A stretch of DNA of 42,455 bases from Acetatifactor muris (GCA_023663635.1 JAMPHD010000024.1:1-42455); one strand, 5' to 3'. Positions 10,037-19,707 are shown, numbered from the stretch's first letter. Made by a program: numbers and translations. Notes: generated by a model from the letters alone, not told the origin.

Positions 10037-11739
10037 GATTCGGAACCTTTCACAACCGATCCCTCAAGGACGCTGTTGCAGACTCCGTCTTCACTGAATT
10101 CGGGATAATATTTCCGTCCCTCTTTGTCCTCCCAGAAAGAGTACAGATCAAGATCCTCAGTCACCGCGTCATTCTCAAAATCCCACTCCCGTCCGTCTTT
10201 TGTGCACCATCCGGCAAAAGTGAGCTCAAGGGCTTTGAGTTCCGATCCGTCCTGCGCCCAACGCCAACCCTGCGGCGTCACGGTCACCGTAAGGGACTGC
10301 TCGGACTGCCAATTCTCCACTGTCTCCGCGTCTTTCACTGCCAGAGACATATAGAGGACAGGCACTTCATTCGCGAGCACCGAATAGATCACTCCGTCCT
10401 GCTCGCTCCAGGACGCAATATAAGGACAGTAAAATAATACTCTATGTTCCCCTTCCGCAGGTTCGGGCGGCTCGGGCTTAACGGGTTCCGTCGGCTTAGT
10501 CGGATCTGTCGGATCGGGCTTAACGGGCTCCGTCGGGTCGGTCGGTCCGGGCTTGACGGGTTCCGTCGGCTTAACCGGATCCTCGGGCCTGATCGGCTCC
10601 GTCGGCTTAGTCGGATCTGCGGGATTGATCGGTTCCGTCGGCTTAGTCGGATCTGCGGGCCTGATCGGCTCCGCGGGCCGCACGGACTCATCCTCATCAT
10701 CGTCCGTATCATCCGGCTCAGGTATCGCCTCCTTAGTCTCCTCCGGAATCGGTTCGGTCACTTTCGCAGGTTTGGAAACCGCCGCGCTCTGAGAAGGTTT
10801 CTTAGCGGGCTGCGTAACTGACGGTTCTGTCGGTTTCTCAGCGGAAGTCGATTGTCCGGCAGCGTTTCCGGACTGTCCCTTGGACTCCTCCTGCCCTGCG
10901 GCTGCCTGATCGGCGGGCTTAGTCTGCTCCTGCGTTTCAGGATCTGCGGATTTGGTCGGCTCCTGCGCATCGGAACCTGAGGGTTCCTGCGCAGACGGCT
11001 GCGCGGCAACCTCCTGCGATGCCGTACCGATCATATTGTCTATGTTGAGTTGCCTTCCGCCCTGCTCTATCTCCTGCAGACGCTCCAACACACGCTCATC
11101 CGTCAGATCAGCGGTGATCGCGCCTCTCTCCGTCAGAAACTTCGGAGAGGGACCGGCCGTAAACTGCGTGAACTCTCCCGCCGCCAACTCCATGGGCTCC
11201 GCCCCGTCAAGTCCCACTGCCACACGGCCGTCATAGACCAGAACGGAGATGGATCCGTCATGTTCATTCTCCTCTTTGCGCACCTCAAATACCGTACCTC
11301 TGACGGACATGGTCGCGTTGGGGGTGATGATGTCATAGGAGGAATCCTGACCGAGCGGCTTTTGGATCTCGCTCAATACACTGCCGGACTCCAGTTCTAT
11401 GGAAGTCTTCGCATTCGCCTCGGTGCCCTGCGCGATCACTTTCATGGCCCCGCATTCACCCAACATCACATATTTGTCCGTGTCCAGACGCAACACCACA
11501 TAGGCATCCTGCCCCGTTGTCAGATGATCGCCCGACATCAGATTCATATTTACCGATGCGCTTAAATCATTGATCCCCTCTCTGTCAATGGTCACGGTTC
11601 CTTCCATTTCCACGATTTTGATGGAACGATAGGTTTGATCGCGGTTTCCCGCCATCAAAACGGCCGCAATAATGACCACGCATGCAATTGCTGCAACAGA
11701 GAACGCCAACATCTTTTTATTGCCAAGTAACTTTTTCAT
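10033..11739 (-). CDS. FecR-domain protein with Pro-rich repeats
   Basis: This is a 568-residue surface or membrane-anchored protein. A short basic N-terminus and one membrane helix (about residues 9-30) are followed by a FecR domain (about 40-190, hallmark VRGTVFEVR). A low-complexity Ser/Ala/Gln/Glu region and a run of KPTEP/DPTKP repeats come next. The C-terminal domain resembles an InlB-type B-repeat (FAGWCTKDGREW ... DLYSFWE). I chose ATG at 11739 because AGGAG lies 7 bases upstream; it follows a consensus promoter at 11798-11826. FecR domains usually sense or transmit an envelope signal. Overlap with the CHASE2 cyclase gene suggests the pair forms one sensory unit across the membrane. 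Confidence 0.88.
   Translation of the reverse strand: MKKLLGNKKMLAFSVAAIACVVIIAAVLMAGNRDQTYRSIKIVEMEGTVTIDREGINDLSASVNMNLMSGDHLTTGQDAYVVLRLDTDKYVMLGECGAMKVIAQGTEANAKTSIELESGSVLSEIQKPLGQDSSYDIITPNATMSVRGTVFEVRKEENEHDGSISVLVYDGRVAVGLDGAEPMELAAGEFTQFTAGPSPKFLTERGAITADLTDERVLERLQEIEQGGRQLNIDNMIGTASQEVAAQPSAQEPSGSDAQEPTKSADPETQEQTKPADQAAAGQEESKGQSGNAAGQSTSAEKPTEPSVTQPAKKPSQSAAVSKPAKVTEPIPEETKEAIPEPDDTDDDEDESVRPAEPIRPADPTKPTEPINPADPTKPTEPIRPEDPVKPTEPVKPGPTDPTEPVKPDPTDPTKPTEPVKPEPPEPAEGEHRVLFYCPYIASWSEQDGVIYSVLANEVPVLYMSLAVKDAETVENWQSEQSLTVTVTPQGWRWAQDGSELKALELTFAGWCTKDGREWDFENDAVTEDLDLYSFWEDKEGRKYYPEFSEDGVCNSVLEGSVVKGSES
10459..10685 (-). repeat. Proline/threonine-rich repeat tract in the FecR gene
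   Basis: Degenerate 12-30 bp units encode variations of KPTEP, DPTKP and PADP. The tract forms an extended wall- or periplasm-spanning stalk between the FecR domain and the C-terminal module. Similar units at the DNA level make length changes by slippage likely. Confidence 0.75.
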
Positions 11740-11797
11740 GTTGATTCTCCTGCCTCCTCCTGTGTTTGGAATTAACAATTATAGCCATATATGATTT

Positions 11798-11826
11798 ATA
11801 TTAGCCAAAATACTCACATTTGTCAA
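11798..11826 (-). promoter_or_regulatory. Consensus promoter of the FecR-cyclase operon
   Basis: The minus strand has a perfect -35 TTGACA (11821-11826), a 17-base spacer and -10 TAATAT (11798-11803). It lies about 60 bases upstream of the FecR ATG, pointing at the operon FecR - CHASE2 cyclase - GAF/HD-GYP - epimerase. Confidence 0.8.
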
Positions 11827-11913
11827 TCACCCGGTTACTACGGTTGCCATTTTTTTGCAGGATCGGACGCCGGGGCCGTACTTCACAAGCCGCCTCACCT
11901 TCGGCGGCAAAAA

Positions 11914-11936
11914 GGGAGATGCGTTTCGCACCTCCC
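11914..11936 (-). terminator. Intrinsic terminator of the ilv operon
   Basis: On the minus strand GGGAG-G-TGCG pairs with CGCA-T-CTCCC around an AAA loop, followed by a run of five T (11909-11913). It begins 26 bases after the ilvC stop. A second GC-rich hairpin (GCCGCC/GGCGGC, 11889-11908) lies directly downstream and may reinforce the stop before the FecR promoter. Confidence 0.88.
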
Positions 11937-11961
11937 CGTGTCCTGCAGTCTTTATGCCGAT

Positions 11962-12993
<1,032 letters not shown>

Positions 12994-13027
12994 TTATGCT
13001 TAACACACTTTTGTTTTATATAACTGA

Positions 13028-13093
13028 TAGGAGCCGTCTCCTAGAGCTAACATGATTGATCCGGCACAAGTCCCTGACGCAAATTCTGCGTCA
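13028..13093 (-). promoter_or_regulatory. Two hairpins between ilvN and ilvC
   Basis: The 151-base gap between the ilvN stop and ilvC holds two perfect inverted repeats: TAGGAG/CTCCTA (13028-13043, loop of 4) and TGACGCA/TGCGTCA (13075-13093, loop of 5). Neither is followed by a T run in the direction of transcription, so they look like RNA-stability or processing elements rather than terminators. They could set a separate level for ilvC. I see no coding potential or T-box here. Confidence 0.4.
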
Positions 13094-13132
13094 GATCTTT
13101 GGCGCGGCCGGTTCACGGATTGCCTTATCGCG

Positions 13133-13630
13133 TCACAATGTGACCACGTTCTCAATTCCTCTGCAGAGGCCCGCAATGCCGGTGCGCGCGATCTCCAGGA
13201 TCTCATAATCCTCCAACAGCACGATGAAAGCGTCAATCTTGGACTGATTGCCCGTGAGTTCGATGATCATGCACTCCGGAGCCACGTCAATGATCTTGGC
13301 CCGGAAGATGTCCACGATGGCCGATATGTTCCGGCGCTGCTCCGCGGGAGCCTTCACCTTGATCATCACCAGTTCCCTGTAGACGCTCTCCTCCGGTTTC
13401 AATTCCCGGATATCCCGGATGTCAACCAGTTTGGCCAACTGTTTCTCAATCTGCTCCAGGATCTCGTCATCCCCGCTGGTGACGATCGTAATGCGGGTAT
13501 AGGCGGAATCCGCGGTCACGCCTGCGGTGATGCTCTCAATATTGTATCCTCTGCGGGAAAAAAGCCCCGCTATTCGGCTCAGAACGCCGGAGGTATTGTC
13601 AACCAACAACTGAAATACTTTCTTCTGCAT
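13133..13630 (-). CDS. ilvN: Acetolactate synthase small (regulatory) subunit
   Basis: This 165-residue protein has an N-terminal ACT domain (residues 1-75; VDNTSGVLSRIAGLFSRRGY and NIESITAG) and a C-terminal ALS_ss domain. It binds valine and controls the catalytic subunit. Length and motifs match normal IlvN/IlvH proteins, and of the two copies here this one is closer to the family consensus. It has its own promoter at 13688-13716 and is followed by ilvC. Confidence 0.93.
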   Translation of the reverse strand: MQKKVFQLLVDNTSGVLSRIAGLFSRRGYNIESITAGVTADSAYTRITIVTSGDDEILEQIEKQLAKLVDIRDIRELKPEESVYRELVMIKVKAPAEQRRNISAIVDIFRAKIIDVAPECMIIELTGNQSKIDAFIVLLEDYEILEIARTGIAGLCRGIENVVTL

Positions 13631-13687
13631 GGTCAGTCCTTCCTGCCTTGTCCAAATATATGCCCGCGGCCAATGCCGCTAAACTAT

Positions 13688-13716
13688 ACTATAGCAAGTT
13701 AAAGCGCTAATGTCAA
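13688..13716 (-). promoter_or_regulatory. Internal promoter before ilvN-ilvC
   Basis: A perfect -35 TTGACA (13711-13716) is followed by a 17-base spacer and -10 TATAGT (13688-13693). The -35 overlaps the stop codon of the upstream small-subunit gene. It would allow ilvN and ilvC to be transcribed without ilvB. Confidence 0.65.
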
Positions 13717-14204
13717 TCATCATTCTCCATACATTTGGAGAGGGCAAGCGTCCCCGTGCGGGCCACTTCCACAATGCTGATGCTCTGTAAGAGTTTCAGA
13801 AACAGTCTGATCCTCTCAGGCGTGTCACACACCTGCACCATCATGAAATGCTTGGACATATCCACGATCTCCGCCTTCATGATATCGCACAGCTCCGTGA
13901 TCTCCCTGCGGTTGTTTTTGTTATATTTCAGCTTGATGAGCATCAGCTCTCTGGTGATGCACTGATGTTCCTCAAAGGTCTTCACCTTGATGACATCCAG
14001 TTTCTTGTTGAGCTGTTTCTCGATCTGCTCAATGGTGCGCTCATCGCCGCCGGACACGATGGTCATGCAGGACACATCCGGAGCGTCCGTCTCTCCCACG
14101 GCCAGAGAATCAATATTAAAACATCTTCTGGAGAACAGTCCGGACACCTTGCAGAGCACGCCGGAACGGTTTTCCACCCATACGGAATAGATTCTTTTCT
14201 TCAT
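13713..14204 (-). CDS. Second, divergent acetolactate synthase small subunit
   Basis: This 163-residue paralogue of the neighbouring ilvN keeps the ACT-domain core (VENRSGVLCKVSGLFSRR and FNIDSLAVGE) and the C-terminal domain (ITRELMLIKLKYN, ARTGTLALSK). It differs at many positions and is Cys- and Lys-richer. It starts 19 bases after ilvB stops, with AAAGGAA as ribosome binding site, so it is the small subunit translated next to the catalytic subunit. Two tandem regulatory subunits may respond to different amino acids, or form mixed complexes; this is inference. Confidence 0.88.
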   Translation of the reverse strand: MKKRIYSVWVENRSGVLCKVSGLFSRRCFNIDSLAVGETDAPDVSCMTIVSGGDERTIEQIEKQLNKKLDVIKVKTFEEHQCITRELMLIKLKYNKNNRREITELCDIMKAEIVDMSKHFMMVQVCDTPERIRLFLKLLQSISIVEVARTGTLALSKCMENDD

Positions 14205-14223
14205 GTCAGATTCCTTTCTTGTG

Positions 14224-15840
14224 TCACTGTACCAGATCCATGGGATCTATCAGACATTCCAACAGCACGGACTCATCTTTCTTCAGGAAGGCATCGACGG
14301 TCTCCTCCGCCCTCCCCATATCGGTGAGCCGCAAAAACGGCAGATCATACGCGGCCGCAAGTTTCTCCAGATCGGGACTTCCGGACAGATCCACCACGGA
14401 GTAATTGTCCTTGTAGGTATAGTGCTGATACTCCCTCACCATGCCGAGATAGTTGTTCTTCAGCACAACGATCTTCACCGGAATATTGTGCTGTCTCATG
14501 GTCGCCAGTTCCATCATGGACATCTGGAAGGATCCGTCCCCGCACACCGCAATGACCTGTCTGTCCATAGCGGCCACCTTGGCTCCCATGGCGGCGGGAA
14601 TGGAATATCCCATGGTGCCCATACCGCCGGAAGTCAGGAAATTTCCCTTCTTCACAATGTGATATCTGCAGGACCAGATCTGATTCTGCCCCACATCCGC
14701 CACATAGATGGCATTCTCCTGCATCTTCTCGGAGAGCAGGGTGATGAATGCCGCGGGATCCACATATTGGGGATTCGGATTGCGCTTGACGGCCATGGAA
14801 ATCCTGTATTCCCGCAGAGTCTTAAGCCACTCCCCACAGTCGCATTTGAATTCCTCCCTCTCCAGATCCTCAAAAATATGCTTGGCGTCTCCCACCAGAG
14901 GAATGGTCGGTCCCGCGTTCTTGCCGATCTCCGCAGGGTCCACATCCATATGGACCAGCACTTTGTTGCGGGTGATCAGATCGGGCTGATTCACCGCCCT
15001 GTCCGCCACTCTCGCCCCCACCATGATCAGAAGATCCGACTCATTCATGGCGCGGTTGGCATAGGATTTGCCATTGTTGCCCACCATGCCGAAATACAGA
15101 GGGTGCGTGGAGGGCATGATGCCGATTCCCATCATGGTGGACACCACGGGAATCTGATGTCTCTCTATAAAGCTGCGAAGCTCCGACTGCGCCTCCGCCA
15201 ACAGAACGCCTCCGCCGGCGCAGATAATGGGCCTCTTGGCCTTCTCAAGCTCTTTGATCACCTTCTTGATCTGAACGGCATTACCCTTCACCGTGGGTTT
15301 GTAGGTGCGCAGGGAGACCTCCTCCGGATATTTGAACTTGTTGACGGCCGCATTCTGAACGTCGATGGGAACATCGATCAGCACGGGGCCCTTTCGGCCG
15401 GTGTTGGCGATATGAAAGGCCTCCTTGAAGACTCTCGGGATCTCGTTGGCATCCTTCACCAGATAGCTGTATTTCACAAAAGACTCCACCGCCCCGGTGA
15501 TATCAGCCTCCTGAAACACATCGCTGCCCAGAAGTTCGCTGTTCACCTGACCCGTGATGCAGATCAGCGGAATGCTGTCCGCAAAGGCCGTGGCAATGCC
15601 GGTGATCACATTGGTGGCTCCCGGGCCGCTGGTGACCGCGCACACGCCGGGACGCCCCGTGATGCGCGCCACACCGCTGGCGGCATGAGCCGCGTTCTGC
15701 TCCGTGCGGATCAGAATGGTGCGGATATCGGAATCCAAAATACTGTTATAAAAAGGACAGATCGCAACGCCCGGATAGCCGAACACGGTGGTGACACCCT
15801 CAGCCTCCAGACTCTTTACGATGGCATCTGCTCCGATCAT
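14224..15840 (-). CDS. ilvB: Acetolactate synthase large (catalytic) subunit
   Basis: This 538-residue ThDP-dependent enzyme makes acetolactate or acetohydroxybutyrate from pyruvate and 2-oxobutyrate. The catalytic Glu is in TEQNAAHAASG near residue 50, and the ThDP motif GDGSFQMSMMELATMRQ...KNN lies near residues 435-460. The ATG has GGAGGAG 6 bases upstream. It is slightly shorter than the usual 560-580 residues but all three domains are there. It heads the operon from the promoter at 15899-15928; the leader is too short for a T-box or attenuator peptide. Confidence 0.95.
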   Translation of the reverse strand: MIGADAIVKSLEAEGVTTVFGYPGVAICPFYNSILDSDIRTILIRTEQNAAHAASGVARITGRPGVCAVTSGPGATNVITGIATAFADSIPLICITGQVNSELLGSDVFQEADITGAVESFVKYSYLVKDANEIPRVFKEAFHIANTGRKGPVLIDVPIDVQNAAVNKFKYPEEVSLRTYKPTVKGNAVQIKKVIKELEKAKRPIICAGGGVLLAEAQSELRSFIERHQIPVVSTMMGIGIMPSTHPLYFGMVGNNGKSYANRAMNESDLLIMVGARVADRAVNQPDLITRNKVLVHMDVDPAEIGKNAGPTIPLVGDAKHIFEDLEREEFKCDCGEWLKTLREYRISMAVKRNPNPQYVDPAAFITLLSEKMQENAIYVADVGQNQIWSCRYHIVKKGNFLTSGGMGTMGYSIPAAMGAKVAAMDRQVIAVCGDGSFQMSMMELATMRQHNIPVKIVVLKNNYLGMVREYQHYTYKDNYSVVDLSGSPDLEKLAAAYDLPFLRLTDMGRAEETVDAFLKKDESVLLECLIDPMDLVQ

Positions 15841-15898
15841 ATTCTCTCCTCCTCTTTCGCCGGTCCCTGTTCCATGAACCCGGCTGCACTATCTTAAC

Positions 15899-15928
15899 AT
15901 TGTATCACAACAACTTACTTTTGTTCAA
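15899..15928 (-). promoter_or_regulatory. Promoter of the ilv operon
   Basis: -35 TTGAAC (15923-15928) and -10 TACAAT (15899-15904) with an 18-base spacer, about 58 bases upstream of the ilvB start. The short leader contains a small GCCGG/CCGGC hairpin but no T-box or leucine-rich leader peptide. Confidence 0.7.
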
Positions 15929-15939
15929 GTATTTGCCCC

Positions 15940-18459
15940 TCAGCCGTCCCCCGTCAAACGTTTGGCAAGTTTGACGGCATCCGCCGCATCCTTGGAATAG
16001 CCGTCCGCGCCGATCTCGTCCGCATAGTCCTGCGTGATGACCGCGCCGCCTATCATCACCTTGGCGCCACTTCGGGCCGCCCTGGCATCCGCAATGACCT
16101 CTCTCATGCGCTGCATGGTGGTGGTCATCAGGGCCGACAATGCGATGATCTGCGCGTGATGCTCCTTTGCCGCCGCGATAATGCGCTCCGAGGGCACATC
16201 TTTGCCCAAGTCGATGACCCGAAAGCCGTAATTCTTGAGCATCAGCGCCACCAGATTCTTGCCGATGTCATGGATGTCCCCCTCCACGGTGGCTATGACC
16301 ACCACCGGCATATTCTCGCCGTCGCTCTCTTTTAACAGCAGAGGTTCCAACACTTCAATGGCATTTTTCATGGCCTCCGCCCCGGCGATCAACTGGGGCA
16401 GAAAATATTTTCCCTTGTCAAAAAGTTCTCCCACCCGATTGATGGCGGGCAACAGCACTTCATTCAGCAGCGCGTCCGGCTCCTCACCCGCCGTGAGCGC
16501 GTCGCGGGTCATTTGGGCGATGCCGTTTCGATTGCCCTTTAACACCGCATTGTATATCTTCTCGCGCCGGGAAGACTCCGCAGCGGGCGATTCCGCGCCA
16601 TCCGGATGTCCGGCCGATGCGGAGTCTCCCCCCGTCCCCGGCGCTTGGGCTTGCGCATCCCGCAACCGGCTGATGGCAACCTCCCTCGCCTCGCGGGCCT
16701 CCTTCACCGCCCCTGCCTTCTCAATATAGCGCAGATCCGCGCCCTCCTTGTGGAGCAGCAGATCCGTGGCCAACGCGCAGCACATCAGAAGTTCCTGAGA
16801 GGGATTGGCGATGGCCATGGTCAGCCCCTCCCTGATGGCCAAAGTCAGAAATGCCGTGTTGACAAAACTGCGCTCCGGCATACCGAAAGAAATATTTGAC
16901 AGGCCGCAGATGGTGGCAAAGCCCTGTTCCCTACAATAGCGTATGGTCTCCAATGTCTCCAGAGCCGCGTTCCCGTTGGCTCCCACCGTGGTCACCAGAC
17001 CGTCCACCACGATATCCTCTCTGCGCATTCCCAACTCATAGGCGCGACTGCTGACGATCCGAATGATCTCCTTCTTCTCCTCAAGATTCGCCGGCAGACC
17101 CTTGTCCGAGAGCGGCAGCAAGATGAACATGGCCCCATATTTGGCGGCGATGGGCAGAAGTCTCTCAAATTTTTCCTTCTCATAGGAAATGGAATTGATG
17201 AGTGCCCGCCCGGGATACCGGCGAAGAGCCGCCTCCAACACCTCCACATGACTGGAATCCAGCGCAAGGGGCAGATTGGTCACCCCGCTTACCTCCTCCA
17301 GAACACGCAGCATCATGGCTTTCTCATCTATCCCGCTCATGCCCATATTGATATCCAAAATCTGCGCGCCGCAGGCATCCTGCTCCTCGGCAAAATGCAG
17401 GACCATGTCCAGCCTGTCCTCCCTCAGCTCCGCCTGAAGCGCCTTTTTGCCGGTGGGATTAATGCGCTCCCCCACCACCATAAAATTCCCGTTCAGCCCG
17501 AATTCCACGGTCATGCGCTCTCCGGTGAGATACCGGATGCCGTCCGGCCTTCGGGGCGCCGAAGGAGTTTCTCCCTTCCCGAAACGCTCCACAAGTCCCC
17601 GGATATGTTCCGGCGTGGTGCCGCAGCATCCGCCCAAAATGCCGGCTCCCACATCATATAAGAACTGCATCTCCTCCGCAAAAGTCTCAGGTCCCATCTT
17701 ATAATAGGTATTCCCATCCGCGTCCAACGCAGGAATTCCTGCATTTGGCTTGGCCAGAATAGGAATTGTGGTGACAGATGTCATATTATGCAGAATTTCC
17801 TGCATTTTCTCGGGTCCCATGGAACAATTTGCCCCCACGGCACATGCCCCCAGGCTCTCCGCCACAATGGCGGCCGTCCGCGCATCCGTGCCATAGAGCA
17901 TCCTGCCGTCCGGCTCAAAGGTGAAACTGACCATCACCGGCAGTTCGCAGACCTCCTTCGCGGCGATCAGCGCCGCTCTTGTCTCCGCCAGACTCATCAT
18001 GGTCTCCACCACCAGAAGATCCGCTCCCGCCGAGACCAACATCCGGATCTGCTCCTTGTAGACGTCGATCAGCGTCTCCAATTCCATGGTCCCCATGGGT
18101 CTTAGCTGCTCTCCCGTCATGGTGATGTCTCCGGCCACATAGACCGGCCTCCCCACGGCCGACTCCGCAGCTCTCCGGGAAAGGGCCACCAGATCCCGGA
18201 TCATCCCCTCCATTCCGGTCTCCAAGCCATACTCCGCGAGCTTGATCCTGTTGGCGGTAAAAGTGGGCGCGTAGAGAATATCCGTTCCCGCCGCCACATA
18301 TTGCTCCTGCAGTCTGAGCAATACATCGGGATGCTCCAGAATCCACTGCTCCGGACAGACCCCGGAGGGCATCCCCGCCTTCACCAGATTGGAGCCGGTG
18401 GCCCCATCCAGATAAATGGTCTTATTATGCGCAAAATTCCTAAATTCTTCTCTTGTCAT
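15940..18459 (-). CDS. metH: Cobalamin-dependent methionine synthase
   Basis: This enzyme of about 839 residues transfers a methyl group from methyl-tetrahydrofolate through B12 to homocysteine. An N-terminal homocysteine-binding barrel (about 1-300) holds the zinc cysteines in VGANCSMGP and GGCCGTTPEH. The pterin-binding barrel follows (about 320-580, GERINPTGKKAL and LDINMG). Then come a helical cap and the B12 domain with DIHDIGKNLVALML. A Ser/Ala/Gly-rich linker of about 30 residues sits before the cap. The S-adenosylmethionine reactivation domain is absent, as in other clostridial forms. Start is ATG 18459; a GTG at 18471 is possible, as both ribosome sites are weak. Confidence 0.94.
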   Translation of the reverse strand: MTREEFRNFAHNKTIYLDGATGSNLVKAGMPSGVCPEQWILEHPDVLLRLQEQYVAAGTDILYAPTFTANRIKLAEYGLETGMEGMIRDLVALSRRAAESAVGRPVYVAGDITMTGEQLRPMGTMELETLIDVYKEQIRMLVSAGADLLVVETMMSLAETRAALIAAKEVCELPVMVSFTFEPDGRMLYGTDARTAAIVAESLGACAVGANCSMGPEKMQEILHNMTSVTTIPILAKPNAGIPALDADGNTYYKMGPETFAEEMQFLYDVGAGILGGCCGTTPEHIRGLVERFGKGETPSAPRRPDGIRYLTGERMTVEFGLNGNFMVVGERINPTGKKALQAELREDRLDMVLHFAEEQDACGAQILDINMGMSGIDEKAMMLRVLEEVSGVTNLPLALDSSHVEVLEAALRRYPGRALINSISYEKEKFERLLPIAAKYGAMFILLPLSDKGLPANLEEKKEIIRIVSSRAYELGMRREDIVVDGLVTTVGANGNAALETLETIRYCREQGFATICGLSNISFGMPERSFVNTAFLTLAIREGLTMAIANPSQELLMCCALATDLLLHKEGADLRYIEKAGAVKEAREAREVAISRLRDAQAQAPGTGGDSASAGHPDGAESPAAESSRREKIYNAVLKGNRNGIAQMTRDALTAGEEPDALLNEVLLPAINRVGELFDKGKYFLPQLIAGAEAMKNAIEVLEPLLLKESDGENMPVVVIATVEGDIHDIGKNLVALMLKNYGFRVIDLGKDVPSERIIAAAKEHHAQIIALSALMTTTMQRMREVIADARAARSGAKVMIGGAVITQDYADEIGADGYSKDAADAVKLAKRLTGDG

Positions 18460-18524
18460 ATCGTTTATCACCCGTTGTCCAATTCACTTTACATTCGGCC
18501 GTTTCCTGCCACGAATATGGACAT

Positions 18525-18553
18525 ATTGTACCACATAGCCGCCCGCTGCGTAA
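18525..18553 (-). promoter_or_regulatory. Likely promoter of the methionine synthase gene
   Basis: -10 TACAAT (18525-18530) is preceded after 17 bases by TTACGC (18548-18553). The leader of about 65 bases is too short for a SAM riboswitch and I see none. Confidence 0.5.
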
Positions 18554-18580
18554 ATAACTTCTTAAGATTTGTGATAAATG

Positions 18581-18609
18581 TTGCGAACGCATCTGAAATA
18601 TGGTAGATT
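18581..18609 (+). promoter_or_regulatory. Likely promoter of the lipoprotein gene
   Basis: TTGCGA (18581-18586) and TAGATT (18604-18609) with a 17-base spacer, about 45 bases before the TTG start. It lies back to back with the methionine synthase promoter. Confidence 0.4.
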
Positions 18610-18655
18610 TTTATAGTAGATTTGGAATAAGGCATTTACATCGGAGGAGATCAAT

Positions 18656-19117
18656 TTGAAACATAAGATACTGTCCCTGCTGGCGGCATCCCTGTCCGTC
18701 CTGTTTCTGACATCCTGTGGCACGGATCCCGAGATCATGACTTTCATGCAGGACTTGGAGGACTTCTGTACCGCCGTGTCGGATCTGAACGAGTCCATCA
18801 ACCATATAGACGCGGAGGCCGACAATGCCGCCGCACTGGCGCTTGATTATCTGGACCGCCTGGACAGCCAATTTCAGGATTTCGCCGCATTAGACTTCCC
18901 GGAAGAGTTTGACTATCTGGAGCCCTTGGCCGACGAGGCCGGAGAATATATGAAGGAAGCGGTGGAGAGCTATCATCAGGCCTATGCAAATGATGATTAT
19001 GACGCGGACACCGCCGCCTATGCCAGAGAAAATTCCGCCAGAGCTTTTAAACGGATACAGATCATCTTGCAGGTGATGCGCGGCGAGGACCCCGCCGAGG
19101 CATCTGATGGCGAATAA
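18656..19117 (+). CDS. Small lipoprotein of unknown function
   Basis: This is the only clear plus-strand gene of the window (153 residues). It starts at TTG, chosen because TCGGAGGAGA sits 6 bases upstream. The signal peptide ends in the lipobox LTSC, so Cys21 should be lipidated and the protein anchored outside the membrane. The mature part is acidic and mostly helical (FMQDLEDFCTAVSDLNESIN, DYLDRLDSQFQDFAALDF) and resembles generic four-helix lipoproteins. I do not recognise a specific family. A bidirectional terminator follows. Confidence 0.85.
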   Translation: MKHKILSLLAASLSVLFLTSCGTDPEIMTFMQDLEDFCTAVSDLNESINHIDAEADNAAALALDYLDRLDSQFQDFAALDFPEEFDYLEPLADEAGEYMKEAVESYHQAYANDDYDADTAAYARENSARAFKRIQIILQVMRGEDPAEASDGE

Positions 19118-19178
19118 CAGGTAAGTAAACATAAGGGCAATACGCTCCGTGAACCGCTATATGCTAATAAGGAATTGG

Positions 19179-19211
19179 AAAAGGCTGCCGCAATCCCGCG
19201 ACAGCCTTTTT
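19179..19211. terminator. Bidirectional terminator between convergent genes
   Basis: AAAAGGCTG (19179-19187) pairs with CAGCCTTTT (19202-19210), with T runs in both directions. It separates the plus-strand lipoprotein gene from the minus-strand Tic20-like gene, serving both. Confidence 0.88.
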
Positions 19212-19261
19212 ATTTCCAAAACTTTTATTCAATATGTATGAAACAATTCCTGTTTCATCAA

Positions 19262-19552
19262 TTATTTCAAAAGCTGGATCTTGCCGATCAGAGGCAGAGG
19301 TTTCTCCTCATCCTTGCAAGCAGAAACGATACCCATGATCATGAATACAAAAGTTGCGATGGTGCCAATGCAGGAAATGATGGCACCGACAAAGGGAATG
19401 ATGGCAACCACGCCCAAAACGATATTGGCAATGGCCAGAACCAAACCCTGATTCAGATGGAACTTTGCACCTTCCTTGTCTCCTGCCAAAAATCCGATCA
19501 GCCAGAAGAGAAGGCCAAGGTAAGCAAAAATACTTGTTACTTTCTTATTCAT
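19262..19552 (-). CDS. Tic20/DUF4870-like small membrane protein
   Basis: This 96-residue membrane protein has three predicted helices: an N-terminal one (SIFAYLGLLFWLIGFLAG), a second (VLAIANIVLGVVAIIPFVGAII) and a third (IGTIATFVFMIMGIVSA). The intervening KEGAKFHLNQGL segment is typical of the DUF4870/Tic20-like family, whose function in bacteria is not established. It has its own promoter at 19605-19633 and a good ribosome binding site (AAAAGGAG). Confidence 0.8.
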   Translation of the reverse strand: MNKKVTSIFAYLGLLFWLIGFLAGDKEGAKFHLNQGLVLAIANIVLGVVAIIPFVGAIISCIGTIATFVFMIMGIVSACKDEEKPLPLIGKIQLLK

Positions 19553-19604
19553 AATTCTTCTCCTTTTCCGCCCATTAGAGCTGTAAACATATCATACATA
19601 AAGT

Positions 19605-19633
19605 ACGATACCATATACATAACCTTTCGTCAA
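19605..19633 (-). promoter_or_regulatory. Promoter of the Tic20-like gene
   Basis: -35 TTGACG (19628-19633), 17-base spacer, -10 TATCGT (19605-19610), about 55 bases before the start codon. The surrounding 19553-19707 gap is AT-rich and otherwise holds nothing I can name. Confidence 0.6.
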
Positions 19634-19707
19634 GCTTAAATTTAAGAAAAAATTTAAAGACTTTTCATAGAAAAATAAGAATTTACACGACAATTCCAAA
19701 GTCGGAT

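Noticed and set aside
14203..15897. Long plus-strand open frames opposite ilvB, the histidine kinase, the HD-GYP gene and the chemoreceptor (up to 564 codons).
   Set aside because: They are antisense mirrors of well-recognised proteins, low in normal composition (His/Arg-rich), and lack ribosome sites.
15841..15939. Possible T-box or leucine-type attenuator upstream of ilvB.
   Set aside because: The leader is under 60 bases after the promoter and shows no specifier loop, antiterminator or leader peptide.
18460..18540. Possible SAM or B12 riboswitch before metH.
   Set aside because: The leader is too short and has none of the conserved core motifs.
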